Shown here: one piece after another, positions 47,052 to 58,780 of the stretch
Layout of the letters: every line of letters starts with the position of its first letter
Numbering within the stretch: position 1 is the first letter of the stretch
Origin: Gossypium raimondii
Taxonomy: Eukaryota > Streptophyta > Magnoliopsida > Malvales > Malvaceae
Length of the DNA: 64,000 bases
NCBI RefSeq assembly: GCF_025698545.1
Contig: NC_068569.1
Span: forward strand, 7,068,001 to 7,132,000
Direction of reading: 5' to 3'
Notes under the pieces: model-generated
The model's database searches: none
Seen by the model: only the letters and a program-made list of their open reading frames with translations
What the model was told of the DNA's origin: nothing
Translations under genes and position numbers: made by a program

Positions 47052-47135
47052 TCAAAGTGGTCTTGATGTGATGAGATCCCATCTCCCCTCATGCAAAAGT
47101 GCTGAGGAAAAGGATAAAACCCTAAACCCTTTCAT
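47052..47135 (-). CDS. Short ORF in the MIR172 primary transcript (possible miPEP)
   Basis: It starts at the first ATG downstream of the predicted start site and encodes 27 residues beginning MKGFRVLSFSSALL and ending TSRPL, stopping about 20 bp before the 5' arm of the hairpin. Such short ORFs in pri-miRNAs can encode regulatory micropeptides, and one is reported for soybean miR172c. Here it rests on position alone. A second ATG (47090-47092) opens a 109-codon ORF through the hairpin itself, which is unlikely to be translated from a processed transcript. Confidence 0.35.
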   Translation of the reverse strand: MKGFRVLSFSSALLHEGRWDLITSRPL

Positions 47136-47186
47136 TCGAAAACCCTAAAGGGAGAAATTAATTGGTAGAAGAAGAAAAGGAACAAG

Positions 47187-47194
47187 TATATATA
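47187..47194 (-). promoter_or_regulatory. TATA box of MIR172
   Basis: TATATATA in the minus-strand context CTCTATATATACTTG, placing transcription start near 47157-47160. Telo-box-like AGGGTTT repeats follow on the minus strand at about 47118-47148, close to the presumed start, together with the first ATG at 47135. Confidence 0.6.
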
Positions 47195-47524
47195 GAGAGA
47201 GTCCCTATACTGTCAGGTTGGCTTATAGTATGTGATCTGGTGTACCAGAATACCGATCCTTGAGGAGGGAATCATGAGTCATCCATACCTAGCCCACTTG
47301 CAAGTACAGGTGTCTAATAAACAACTGCTGGCTTTTGGTTAAAGGAGATAATAAAATAATCATGATTCTATTCTGCAAGAGACCAACACCCTGGGTTGGT
47401 TTTTATGCCCCTCAAATTTAATTAAAGGGTAAATTAATTCTAATATTACTAAATTATTAATAAATTTATATTTTTGTCACTTAACTTTAAAATTTTAAAA
47501 ATTAGTTTAATTTTTATTTAAGGA

Positions 47525-48905
47525 TAAATTACATATTTAATTACTTATATATTATTTAAATTACGTTTTGATCATTAAACTTTAAAAAGTTATGATATAA
47601 GCACAAAAGCTTTCAATTTGTTATATTTTGATTATTGAGTTGATACACTCGTATATTATGACAGAAACCCTTCGTGGCAATAAAATTGTCATTTAATACC
47701 AACGTACAATCCACATAAACCCATTTGGTGATTTCATCACCAGTTCCTTCCTTTATTCACTGCCACCACCACCAACCATCATCATTCTCCCCATAGTTCA
47801 TTCACACACAAACTAAAGCAACTTACAGTTATTTCATCAATAATCCTCAACCTTTATCAGCTCCAATCACAAATTCCTTCCCTGTTTACCCAGAGCATTA
47901 TTCATTGTCGCCAAAGCAACTTGGCTTTTCTCATTGAAATTTTATGTATAAATGAATAATTACGTGGAAACCAACTTCTTCAAAGTTGAGAAAAAGCTAA
48001 GAAACATAGTTACATGCCCTTGAAATTGCAAGGTCACCCAATCGAAGCTATAAAATAACAGATCAAGGGAAATGGTAAAATTACACAACCAGAACTGTGA
48101 AAATAACACACTCACATTAATTTGTACACTTAATATAAACTAACACACAAGTATTTCTTCCTTTTTTTTTCAACTAGAAGTCTAGCAATATAAACTACGC
48201 AAAACAGCGGTGCAACATCACCAAATACTAAAGCAACTAAAAAACATTCAACCCAATATGTAACACGTGCCGGAGATGGAAACAAATCTATTACCCTTGC
48301 GCCAATGTAGAGTATTCCCGCAATTGCAGTTGTGATTAGGCTTTTTACCTGGTTCATGGGTGTTCGATGGTTCAATGGTTGTGCTACTCAAAGAAGTACT
48401 TGAACCGACATCCTAATATTGGCTCATACCCAAGCCGTTTCAGGGTTTATAAAGAATATAAGATTCTGGATTTGGTTTGGGTATTGCAAATTGTTATAGC
48501 TTTTAAAGTTGAGATTTGAGATGAAGAATAAGGTGAAAAAAATTAATTTTTTTAATTGGGTTAAATTTTCATATCTGAGATGAAAACAAAAAAAAAAATT
48601 GAAATGAAGAATAAGATGAAAAAATAGAGTAATTTGGGGGTGGGGGGTTAATTTCAGGGTTAGAATTTGAGATGAAGAAAGTAATCAAAGAATAAAAGTC
48701 AATTAGTTCAAAAGTCAAATTATATATCTAAGCGTTTTTGTGGATTACACGTGGGGGTATTAAACAACAGATTTATTGCTGTGGGATCAAAATATAAAAA
48801 ATCGGTAATGTTAATGATCATATCGTAACTATTTAAAATTTAGTAACTTAAAATATAATTTGAACCATGTGTGAGTGATTAAATTAGCTTCAAGTGACGA
48901 TTCAA
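47525..48905. mobile_element. Diverged long terminal-inverted-repeat element, MULE-like
   Basis: Arms of about 190 bp at 47525-47715 and 48725-48905 are inverted and roughly 65-75% alike by eye. Shared blocks include TTTAATCACT/TTTAATTACT, TATATTTTGAT, and TTTAATACC followed by TAATCCACA/ACAATCCACA. The arms resemble the shorter foldback element at 15675-16080. The 1-kb interior has no transposase. It includes a minus-strand 75-codon ORF (ATG 48357 to 48130) with two hydrophobic segments (LITTAIAGILYIGARVIDLF and VECFLVALVFGDVAPLFCVV), of unknown function, possibly a captured gene fragment. No target duplication could be fixed. Confidence 0.5.
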
Positions 48906-51900
48906 CGATCGGTACAGTAAATCAGTATCTATCAATGAGTAAAATAGCACATCTTAAATCTGAGTTGATCTAATAATCAATGTCGAAAAAAATTATTCTT
49001 TAAATTTTAGTTTATTTAATGAAAAAACTAAATTATAAAAGAAAATAAAAAAAGAAAGAAAGAATTTTTATTGATGCAAATAATACAAACGGAGAATATC
49101 ATACAATAATAATAAATGAAACTTTTCAAATAGTTTAATATCTATTTTTATAAGTAGAACGCAAAGCTATTAATAGTTGATAAACATTGCAAAAGCTTAC
49201 CCTGAACTAAATTAAGCTTTTCATGTGGATTACTTTTGTGAGAGATCCAAATCCCAGATTAAATTGAACCAAAAAGCTGCCTTCCCTTGCCATCCCAGGG
49301 GCCCACACCAACCAAGACCTAGCTAGCCTTCCATATTTGCACCCACTCACATTTCTAAAATTCTAAGTTTTTCTTTGTCCTACCCTACCCACAGTTTATA
49401 CTTAGCGATATTAGTCTGTACAAGCCATCCTCCGTTTATGCTGTTTTCCTTTTTCTTTTATTTATACAAAAAATAAATAAATAAAAACAAGTATATTAAA
49501 CTTCAAACTCCAAAGTTGCACAACTTAATCCAATTAAAAATAAATCTTATTTATTAAAGTTCAGACTCTAACTACTATAAATCTACCGAATTAAATTAAA
49601 TCTCTTTGTCTCTTTAAAAAGGATATCGGACTGACGGAGGTTACCAGACTGACAAGACAAGGAAATAAACTATAGTTTTAATAGAGATAACTCTTATCAC
49701 AATTCTCCCACTTCTATTCCTTCTCATTTTGTCGTCTCCATCTCCATGTTTGGGAGGATGTGTGGAGACTCATCTATGCTTGATTGTCAAGCTATGCTTT
49801 TGGTTTCATGCACATTAACAATTGGATCTAAGCTCTTGACCGGTATTTATTTATGTACTTTATAAGAAAATAATTAAAATTTTACTTTAAAATTTGAAAT
49901 ATGCGTAAAATTTGAAATTAAAATTTTTTTAAATAATAGATATCCTAGAATTAATATATTCTTTAAATATATATACCACATTTAGAGTTTTCAAATATTC
50001 TTATTGTTGTTGTATTCTTGAGGCTGTTGGTCCCTACTAGCAGACACAATAACTGTTGAAACCTTTGGTGCCATATGCTTTTATATATAATATATATATT
50101 AGTGAATTTTGTTTATTTACCTTCTAATTATCAAGCTGTAATTGGTTAAAAGGGTGAGAGGTCAGCATACATTATTGGTAGTGACTGCTCCACACCTGAA
50201 CTCCCAAAGATCCTGTGACGTTAAGGCAACTTGGACACTTTCTCTCCACACATTTTAGAGATTTTTGTAATGGATCATAATGCTTGCAATCATATATGTT
50301 GAAAATAAAAAAGAGTACGGATTCTATTTCTAAAACCATCAATTTACGAAGGTAAAGATTATGGATTACGACTACCACTTGTAATATCCCACGTTAGTTG
50401 AACCATAATTAATGGATAAAAAAGAGATAATGATCGTTACCCACTTTTCTTCCTTTTCGACTTTTCCTATTTACACTTGATCTTTGTCCACTTCTTAATG
50501 AATTCATGGTGTGCCACATTACTTTTTAACCTATTCTACTTAATGAATCCATGGTATGTGACACTTTTTTAACAAAACGGTACTAAATTATAATTAAGAT
50601 TTAATTATTGTAAGTATTAAAATAAACTAAATTAACTAATTAATCAAAATAAATTTAAATTTGTTACATATAATATTGTTGAGTCAATTTATAACTAAAG
50701 CACTCAAAGTCTCAAATCCCAATAAACACAATCAAGACCTTTAGTTTTTTTAGTAACTTCTGATTTGAAAATGTTAGCATGCAGTAAGGATATATATCTT
50801 TGTATAATTAAAGTATTTTTATTTTTATTTTTATGATTCATGCAAATTAATTATTTTAAGATTCGTGATTATCTTTTTAATAATGTCATTTTAAAATTGA
50901 ACATGAAATTTTTCTCTAAAAGTACCATGCATCTTATTACTACTTTGACACTTATAGGTAAATATCAAATTTTTAATCAATTGGCTGAGTGAATTGATAT
51001 CACAAATTATATTCTTTAAAATTATTATATATATTTGATTTCTTTTAAGAAAACAATGTTTTAAAGATAATTATAATTTTTAAGGAGTGATATTTTTCGA
51101 GAGTGGAAAACTTGTTTACGAGGTATGCATAATTTTTAATATAAAAAGTAATTACCTTTATGTATATAAAGCTCTTAATTGATAGTATAGAAATAACCAG
51201 AGGTGACGAGATCAACATGAACTTAAAATTTGAACTTGAAAATCTAAATCCAAATCTAAAATTAGTAACAAAAATAAAATAACTAAGTAATAATTAAATA
51301 TTTTATAAAAGTTTTATCTAATATTTTATTGATAAATTATTTGTTTATTTTGTATATAATAATGAAAATCTGTTTTTATAGAAAGTGAGATTACCACTAC
51401 CACACAAACGCAAAATCTCCATAATATTAATATCTAATTTATTAAATTATTTTATTTAATTATTTGTTATTGTATTGTATTGTAGGGCATTTCATTGCAT
51501 TATTTTAACTTCAATTATTTAAATAGAAAATCGGATATTTAATTCTTAATTTTGATAAATTAAATTTAAAGAATATTTACTAGCTCTCCCTTGTTCTCAA
51601 TGGTTAGCTGCTTCTCACTTAAACCTATTCGAGAGCTGGTAAAAAAAGATTTAAAAGAATATTTATATATTATCAAGTAAAATTTTTATTCCAACTATAA
51701 TAAAAACAATTAGGAAAATTTCAAATTAAAAAGAAAAACAAAATCTACATTTAAGGTTGATAACTAAACTTTTATGTTATAAAGGAAAAGTTCTAGGTGT
51801 AAAACCAGGAAAAAATTTAAGGGTCGAAATTAAATTATAATTATTATGATAATAAAATTTAATTTCATCATTTTAATAGTCTATATCTTTATAATTTTAA

Positions 51901-53736
51901 GGATCAAAATACAATTTTACTTTTACTAATTTAAAATTTTAAAGTGTCTAAATGAAAATAAAATCATATTTATAATCAAATATCAATATATGAAAGTATA
52001 ATGTATTTTGAAAATTAAAATAACACATATTTTTAAATAATTATCATGTTTTTATTATTTTTGATATAATCAAAAAAATTTCATGTCTATTTTAGTTCCA
52101 CGAAAATTAAACTTTTTCAAAATCCATAATCCCCGCAACAATATTAGCTTGTCCATTAGGAGTGACGGACCTAATATTAATCCAAAAACAAATGGCCCAT
52201 TTCAGTTTCCCATTTCTTCTGTAGCATTCACAACTTAGATATAATTCGGCCTTTAGATTGTAAGGCCGAATCTATGGTCCAAATTATATACTACTTTGTA
52301 AAGACACTTCTCCTTCTGTTGGTTTTAATTTCGATATTAAGAATGCTTTGATAAACAATTGGAAATTTTTATTTTTCTATATTTTAAATATATATCATAA
52401 TTATTTTAATTTTTATTTATCATAAATTTTTGATAGAAAATACTAAATAAGATAAATAAGTAGATAACTATTTACCATTTAATGTAAAAATATTAAAGTG
52501 ATTTTATTTTATTAAAATTAAAATAAATTATCTTTTCTAAAGGAAATATTCATATTATCATATTTTTCATCTAAAACTATTCAAAATGATATAAAAATAA
52601 AATAGAAATAAATAATTTTTAAAAAATCTATAGTTACGTTTATCAAATAACATAATTATATTTAGTATTTATATTTATTAATTTACTAAAAATAATATAA
52701 ATTTAACACTTATAAAATTTAATAGTAAAAATTCAATACTTAATTTTTCAATATTTAAAATTTTAATTTATTAAAAACACAATTAATTACTCTAAAAATT
52801 TAAAAATAATTTAATTTCTGTCAATTTTAAAATAAGAAATTAAAATCAATTAATCATGACATTAATATTTTTGTCAATTATACATTTTTTTATTAATATA
52901 ATAATATATTTAGTCAATTATATTTTTACATGTATAATATTTTATTAAATTAATGTCGCTCTCAACCAAGTTACTGCCTTAATTATAAAATAAATTATAC
53001 AAATATTTTAACTCATTTCATTTTAAGAAAAATAATTAAAATATACTTATGATAAAATTTGAACTCGCAGATTATCACTCAATCAAAATTTATTTTAATG
53101 TATTTTATACATTTTCATTTTAATATAATTGAGTTATTATCTCAATTATTTGTTTGATCTAATTTTAATTTTAATATTATGTATATTTAATGAGTTATTA
53201 TAATTAATTAATTTCAAACAATATATTTTATTATTTTCATTATTTATTATATAAATATTTATATTTTAAATTGGTAGATTCGATATATATACATTTCAAA
53301 TTTCCATACATATACATATATACTATATTTATAGGTAATTTATATTTATATATTTATGTTGACGCAATATATAATATTGTGAATTAAATTTATTAAATTA
53401 AACCCACACTAAACTTTATTAAATTAAGATGTGAACTAAATTAATTTATTAAATTAAGATAAAATTAAATAATTAAATTTATTATTATAGTAAAAAGTAG
53501 AAAATTAGAAAAACGTTTAGTCTGATTAGAATTCTTTTACCTATTATATTTTAATTATTTTTGAAATATTTTTAGGACAGCTTTTAAGTAAAAATAACAA
53601 TACACCTAAATTTAAAAAATTACTGTTTGTTAGTTTTAATGAATGAACTAAATCCTTCAAAGTAAATTCCTTGGATTGAAAGGAAATTCCTTGAAATAAA
53701 AGATTAAGAATAAAGATAAAAGATTTAAGTTTAGTT

Positions 53737-53806
<70 letters not shown>

Positions 53807-54039
53807 GACATCACTAAACATCAAAGTTTATACTCAGGCCAAAAAGAAAAGCATCATAGATTATACAGATACATTACATTGAAGATTTTAATTACAGACA
53901 TTACAATATAAACATTTTTGTTTTTGTTGACCCGACAAACCAAAAAATAACCAAGTCAATCAACAAAAAAACAAACAAACAACAGAAGTTACTTCCAAAT
54001 TCCCGCTAACTAAGAGCTATTACTTAGCTGCTACGCTAA
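48906..54039. other. AT-rich intergenic desert with an AAT microsatellite
   Basis: Long runs of A/T-rich sequence (52300-53500 is almost free of G and C). No gene recognised. An old-repeat-like block lies at 51810-51960. The SMR 3' untranslated region lies in the last 200 bases. Confidence 0.55.
53738..53804. repeat. (ATA/AAT)n microsatellite, about 22 units
   Basis: An uninterrupted trinucleotide run of about 67 bp, roughly 240 bp beyond the stop codon of the SMR gene. It is probably length-polymorphic. Confidence 0.95.
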
Positions 54040-54282
54040 TTAAGCCCAAGCTTGCCTTCTAGTACCCATTGAGAAAATCATCTCAAGATCAGGCGGTTGA
54101 AAATACCCATTCTTCGGCGGCTCCGGCCTTTTCTTCCCTAAAGTAAACGGCTTCTTCTTCGGCGGCGGCGGCGGACAAGCTTGCACAGCAGGTATCCGAC
54201 ACTCCCCACGTGTTGGCGTCGACCAACCTTCTTGAATCATCGACGTCACCACATCCTCGTACGACACCATCTCATCCTCCAT
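54040..54282 (-). CDS. SIAMESE-related (SMR) cyclin-dependent kinase inhibitor
   Basis: An 80-residue single-exon gene. SMR proteins bind CDK-cyclin complexes in the nucleus, block mitosis and promote endoreduplication, often under stress. Family motifs are present: EGWSTPTRGECRIP (residues 18-31), the basic/proline block CPPPPPKKKP (36-45), and NGYFQPPDLEMIF (58-70), which matches the cyclin-interaction end seen in SMRs. It starts MEDEMVSYEDVVTSMI. A minus-strand TATA box lies at about 54359-54367, 80 bp upstream of the ATG. Confidence 0.9.
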   Translation of the reverse strand: MEDEMVSYEDVVTSMIQEGWSTPTRGECRIPAVQACPPPPPKKKPFTLGKKRPEPPKNGYFQPPDLEMIFSMGTRRQAWA

Positions 54283-55000
54283 TTTTCTCCGAACTTCAAA
54301 CGCTGTTCTGTGTTATTTTTTCCTCCTTTGTTTGAGGGATATAGAGCTTTTCTTTCCGTATATATATTTGTACGTGAAAAAAATAGTGTGGGTGGTTCGG
54401 GAAGTTGCTGGGATTTTGTGGATAAGACAGTTACAGATAAGCAAGTTGAAATCAGTAGGTGTCAAGTAATGGTTCCGCTTTGGTCTATGTGGATACGCAC
54501 GTGGCGAGCTTTCGAGAAGTGTCTTCTCAGTGCAGTTTTAAACTATGGCGCCAAACTTGGTCGGTTCTAGCGCGGGAATTCCCATGTACCACTAGTTTGA
54601 ATATACCTCACATCTCACAACCGACTGCTATTTTTTTATTCTTTTTATTTAACTTTTAGTTTTAAGTTCGAATTTTGGCCACAAGTCCTTTCCTCAAGTG
54701 TGCATTTATATAAATTTCTGTTGAAGTCGGCAGAAATGACCAGAGAAGAGTTTAACAACAGAAATGGTGAGCGCATTTTGCATTTAAATTTTAGACTTAT
54801 GTAAAAAAATCCTTTAAAAATTACAATTATTAAACTCTTGTATTAAATTCACACTAAATTAAATTTAGTTGTTAATTAAAATAGTCATTTAATTATCTCT
54901 CTTAACGATTTTCATCATTAGTCATTTTAATCGTTAAAATAAATTGATTGACCATGATGGAAAATTAATCACACCACGTTTCTATTTTTTATTATTAAGT
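54283..55000. other. SMR promoter and flank to copia-2
   Basis: It holds the SMR TATA box and then mixed sequence with no recognisable gene. Short ORFs at 54181-54659 are antisense or chance. Confidence 0.5.
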
Positions 55001-55234
55001 GTTATAGTCAGTTTGTTGACTCTTATTTTTTAGCAAGTCTGTTAGTCAAATAAGTTTGTTTAATCTTTATGAAATTATTCTGTTTTCATTAGTCTGTTAG
55101 TGGAGAATCTTACTTCCACGATTTAATTTCTCTGTAAGCCTATATAAAGGCATAATTGTTGAAGTTAATAACAGTGTATTGATTTTGGTTATCTTCCTCT
55201 CTTGTGTTAAGTATTTCTTTAAAGTTTGTCATCA
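55001..55234 (+). repeat. Probable 5' LTR of copia-2
   Basis: It begins TGTTATAGTC and ends TTTGTCATCA, immediately before the primer-binding site. A TATATAAAGG box lies at about 55141-55150, as expected for an LTR promoter. Ends are inferred because the 3' LTR is not in the window. Confidence 0.7.
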
Positions 55235-55235
55235 G

Positions 55236-55248
55236 TGGTATCTGAGCC
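55236..55248 (+). other. Primer-binding site of copia-2
   Basis: TGGTATCTGAGCC matches the initiator tRNA-Met complement TGGTATCAGAGCC at all but one base. Confidence 0.8.
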
Positions 55249-55280
55249 AGGTTTAAAGTGTTTTATGTTGTGTTCCAGAT

Positions 55281-56530
55281 ATGATGTCGCAACATCCGAG
55301 TGATTCAGATAGATTTGTTCAACCTGCTATTCCTCGCTTTGATGGTCATTATGATCATTGGAGCATGTTGATAGAAATTTTCTTAAGGCCAAAAGAATAT
55401 TGGTCTGTCGATGAGGATTGAATCCAAGAGCTAGAAGTTGGAACCAGTTTGACAAATGCACAGAAGATGGAGATTGATACACAAAAGCTGAAAGATTTGA
55501 AGGCCAAAAATTATTTGTTCCAAGCAATTGATCGTTCAATTCTTGAAACGATTCTTTGCAAGGATACGGCAAAACATATTTGGGACTCAATGAAAAAGAA
55601 GTATCATGGCAATGCAAGGGCAAAGCATGCACTGCTTCAAACATTGCGAGGGGAATTTAAGAATTTGCGCATGAAGCCAGAAGAGACTATTTCAGATTAT
55701 TTCTCCAAATCAATGACAATCGTCGATAGGATGCGTACTCATGGAGAAAAGCTTGAAGATGTTGCTGTCATTGAAAAAGTTTTACGATCCTTGTTGTCGA
55801 AATATAATTTTATTGTCTGCTCAATTGAGGAATCAAAAGACCTCGATGCTCTTTCCATTGATGAGTTAAAAAACTCATTAATGATTCATGAGTCAAAATT
55901 CGTTTTACAGGAGAGTGGGGAGCAAGTGCTGCAGGCACTGCCGACTCACAAAGATTCTAGGCATGGTAACAACAAATGGAGGGGAAGAAGCGCCGATGAG
56001 AGGAGAAATGTTTGGGATCATCGCATACCTGATGGGAAACCAAAAGCTATAGACAAATCCCAGATTGAATGTTTTCGATGCCACAGGTACGGTCATTACC
56101 GTAGTGAATGCTATACCAACCTAAATGAAGACAGTGGCGGAGGTCGAGGTCGAGGCCATTGGAGAGGGAATGGTAGAGACCGCGGCAGAGAAAAGGTAAA
56201 TTTTGTAGCAGCAACTGATGAAGAGGAAGAGGAAGAAGTTACTCTATTAATGGTGTGTGATTCGAATGAGGAGACTCGAAAATATTTATGGTATCTTGAT
56301 ACAAGTTGTAGCAATCATATGTGTGAAGATCGATCAATGTTCTCTAAGCTCGATGAGACATTTCGAACAACAGTAAAGTTTGGTGACAACTCTCTCGTTT
56401 TTGTCCAATGAAGAAGAAAGGTAAAGATCCAAACAAAGTTCTCATCTGTGCAAAGTATTTTTGATGTTTTCTATATTCCGAATCTAAAGACAAATTTATT
56501 TAGCGTGGGTCAACTCTAAGAAAAGGGTTA
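55281..56530 (+). pseudogene. copia-2 gag and protease start, broken
   Basis: The frame from ATG 55281 is stopped by TGA at 55419-55421 and then continues in the same frame to TGA/stop at 56409-56411. Gag (UBN2-like region with FQAIDRSILETI, KHIWDSMKKKY) is followed by a CX2CX4HX4C knuckle (CFRCHRYGHYRSEC) and an RGRGRG-type basic segment. The protease start reads WYLDTSCSNHM; intact relatives have DTG(C/A). After the second stop, frame fragments run to the insertion at 56531. Confidence 0.88.
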
Positions 56531-56870
56531 TGTAACAGTTGGATTTGTTTGTATGTATTCTGCAAACCACTCATTCATGATTTGGAAGAATGTTTCTTTT
56601 GCCTCCTCTCGACCTCAAATCACGGACCTCAACACTCTTGAGCGAAGTTTAGCTTGGCTCTTATGCTTCATCTCGGTTTGAACATTATTATTGAGCTTGG
56701 CTCTTAGCTCCCGTTATCACATTCATCTCGGTTTGATGACATTATTAGATTATATGATGAAATGTAACACGTGTTTAGGAAATTTATTATTATTACATAT
56801 CAGTCATATATTAGTTTACAAGTCAAACATTATTAGTAAGTCGAGAAAATTAGAATTGATTTTTTCTTTG

Positions 56871-56961
56871 TTATTGAACCTTGAGTTAAAGAAAGACCAT
56901 CATATGGCCCAACCTTAGACCCATGGATGTGATGGGATTTCTTTAACTCAAGGTTCAATAA
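56871..56961. repeat. Perfect 24-bp inverted repeat at the palindrome centre
   Basis: The arms TTATTGAACCTTGAGTTAAA+GAAA (56871-56894) and its exact complement (56938-56961) flank a 43-bp loop. This marks the symmetry centre of the larger imperfect palindrome. Confidence 0.9.
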
Positions 56962-57500
56962 TAAGAGAAAAATTCGCCGAGTTTCTGATTTAGTCCTGAC
57001 TTGTTTCTAATGTATGTTTAGGGCCTCGAGCGCTCATATAATGGACGATAAGATAAATTTATGACTAATTTCTGATATGAATATGAAGTAATATGAAATA
57101 TATGCGTCTGATCGGTAAACTCTAGTAATACTCTTAAACCCTATTCTAGCGACGGATACGGGTTAGGGGTGTTACATTTATTGGTATCAAAGCTACGGTT
57201 TAGCCGATTCTCGGACTAACGTAGCATGTACCAGTCTAGCTATACAAGCCATTATATAACCTGTGATAGTGTGATATCTCCTAACCATTTCAAATATGTT
57301 TTTCATATAGTAATGTCATCCAACTGAGCTGAATTCGAGGAAGCTGAGAGCCAAGCTCAAGCTTCAGTTTGAAGAGATGCATCCAGTAGTAGAAGGCCCG
57401 TATATGAGGGCCGAAGAGGAGAGGCAAAAAAAGTCTTCTTCTAAATTACGAATGAGTGGTTTACAGAATACATACAAACAAATCCAGCTGTTACAACTAA

Positions 57501-58235
57501 CTACTCTTTCAATTCCGTTGGTGCCATTCTATAAGGTGCTATTATTGATATTGGTGTTGTTCCAGGAACAAGATCTATAGAAAATTCCACTTCTCTATCC
57601 GGTGGTAATCTAGGTAATTCTTCCGGAAACATATTAGGATATTCACATACCACTGACACTAATTTAATCTTCGATTCAAATACTTTAGTGTCCAACACAT
57701 AAGCAAGGTAAACATTACACCATTTCCTGATATATTTCAGTGCTGACATGACTGATATTACATTAATCAAACCATTCAATTTATCAAATTCAATACAGAG
57801 TAATTCATCGTCCTGACATTTCAATACAATATACTTCTGTTTACAATTTACCACGGCATCATGCTGAGTCAACCAATCCATACCCAGAATTATATTAAAT
57901 TCATCAAATGACAATAGCATTAAATCAGCCGAAAAATAATAACCTCGTATCATTAATAGACAATTCTTACAGATTTTATCCACCATTACATACTAGCTCA
58001 GGGGGTTTGAGATTTTAACCACATATTCAGTGGACTCAACAAATAAATTTTTATTATTCACTAAATTCGTACAGATATATGAATGAGTAAAACCAGGATC
58101 AATTAAAGCAAATATATCAGTATCAATAAGAGAAAAAGTACTAGTAATCACATCAGGTGCAGAGGCATCCTCACGTGCACGAATAACATATGTTCTTTTT
58201 TCATCAATCATGTAATGCCAATAAAATGATATCAT
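57501..58235 (-). pseudogene. Gypsy protease and RT N-terminus, antisense fragment
   Basis: Two minus-strand frames: 58235-57993, with the protease-like segment FALIDPGFTHSYI (DPG where active gypsy proteases have DSG), and 57986-57501, continuing through FNIILGMDWLTQHDAVVNC to the start of RT (FPEELPRLPPDREVEFSIDLVPGTTPIS, here split by a short gap in quotation of family motifs). It stops at the junction with the palindrome. The gene is a fragment. Confidence 0.85.
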
Positions 58236-58562
58236 TTACCCTTAATTGGGATATGAATTCCATCGTTGCGGAATAATGCTACATTATGCAAAAGACGTAT
58301 ACCCAACGTACTAATTTTCAGTTCCTTAGTTATTTGAAATCAAGCTTTCATTTACATCAAAGTATATGAGTCATGCATACATAATCCGTCATCCACTCAG
58401 GATTAAGATATGTCATTATAAAACACAAATTACTAATTCAAAAGTATTTTAAAAACCACATTTGGCTCGTAAATATTAAATAATAAAAATTTACGAGCTT
58501 ATTTGTCAGATTTGGTGGCTCGAACCACTATTTCTAACATCACTAAAAATCAGACTGTTACA

Positions 58563-58780
58563 GGCTATGAGGTGATTATCAAGGATGGAGTGTGTAAGAT
58601 CCAATACGTCAATCTTAGGTTAACTGCTAATGTCACCATGACAGCCAATAAGCTTTTTCCATTGCATATTCAACATATTAAACATGACCATTCTTGTTTT
58701 TCAACACAAGAAACAAGTTTGGCGTGGCTTTGGCATTACAGGTTCAAGCACTTGAACTTTGGAGGACTGCAAACACTACA
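58563..58780 (+). pseudogene. copia-2 pre-integrase fragment between two insertions
   Basis: Coding resumes at GYEVIIKDGVCKI and ends with the pre-integrase domain (TSLAWLWHYRFKHLNFGGLQ), where the usual HxRxGH motif reads HYRFKH. The gypsy solo LTR interrupts the next codons at 58781. Confidence 0.85.

Larger units (their letters stand above)
56531..58562. mobile_element. Rearranged Ty3/gypsy fragment nested in copia-2
   Basis: A 2,032-bp insertion that starts TGTAACAGTTGG and ends CAGACTGTTACA, flanked by GGTTA/GGCTA (one mismatch); copia-2 coding resumes directly after it. It joins several pieces. 56531-57495 is an imperfect head-to-head palindrome: antisense gag, LTR material, then a sense LTR end (GGTTAGGGGTGTTACA to about 57178), primer-binding-like TTGGTATCAAAGCTACGG and sense gag. 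Then comes antisense protease and RT start (57501-58235), then the start of an LTR on the minus strand. The two gag arms end at the same CTGTTACA site. It looks like a product of inverted joining or self-integration. Confidence 0.75.

Noticed and set aside
46763-47092. 109-codon ATG ORF on the minus strand across the MIR172 hairpin
   Set aside because: It runs through the precursor stem and loop, has no known domain, and is explained by the hairpin sequence. Only the shorter upstream ORF is kept as a possible peptide.
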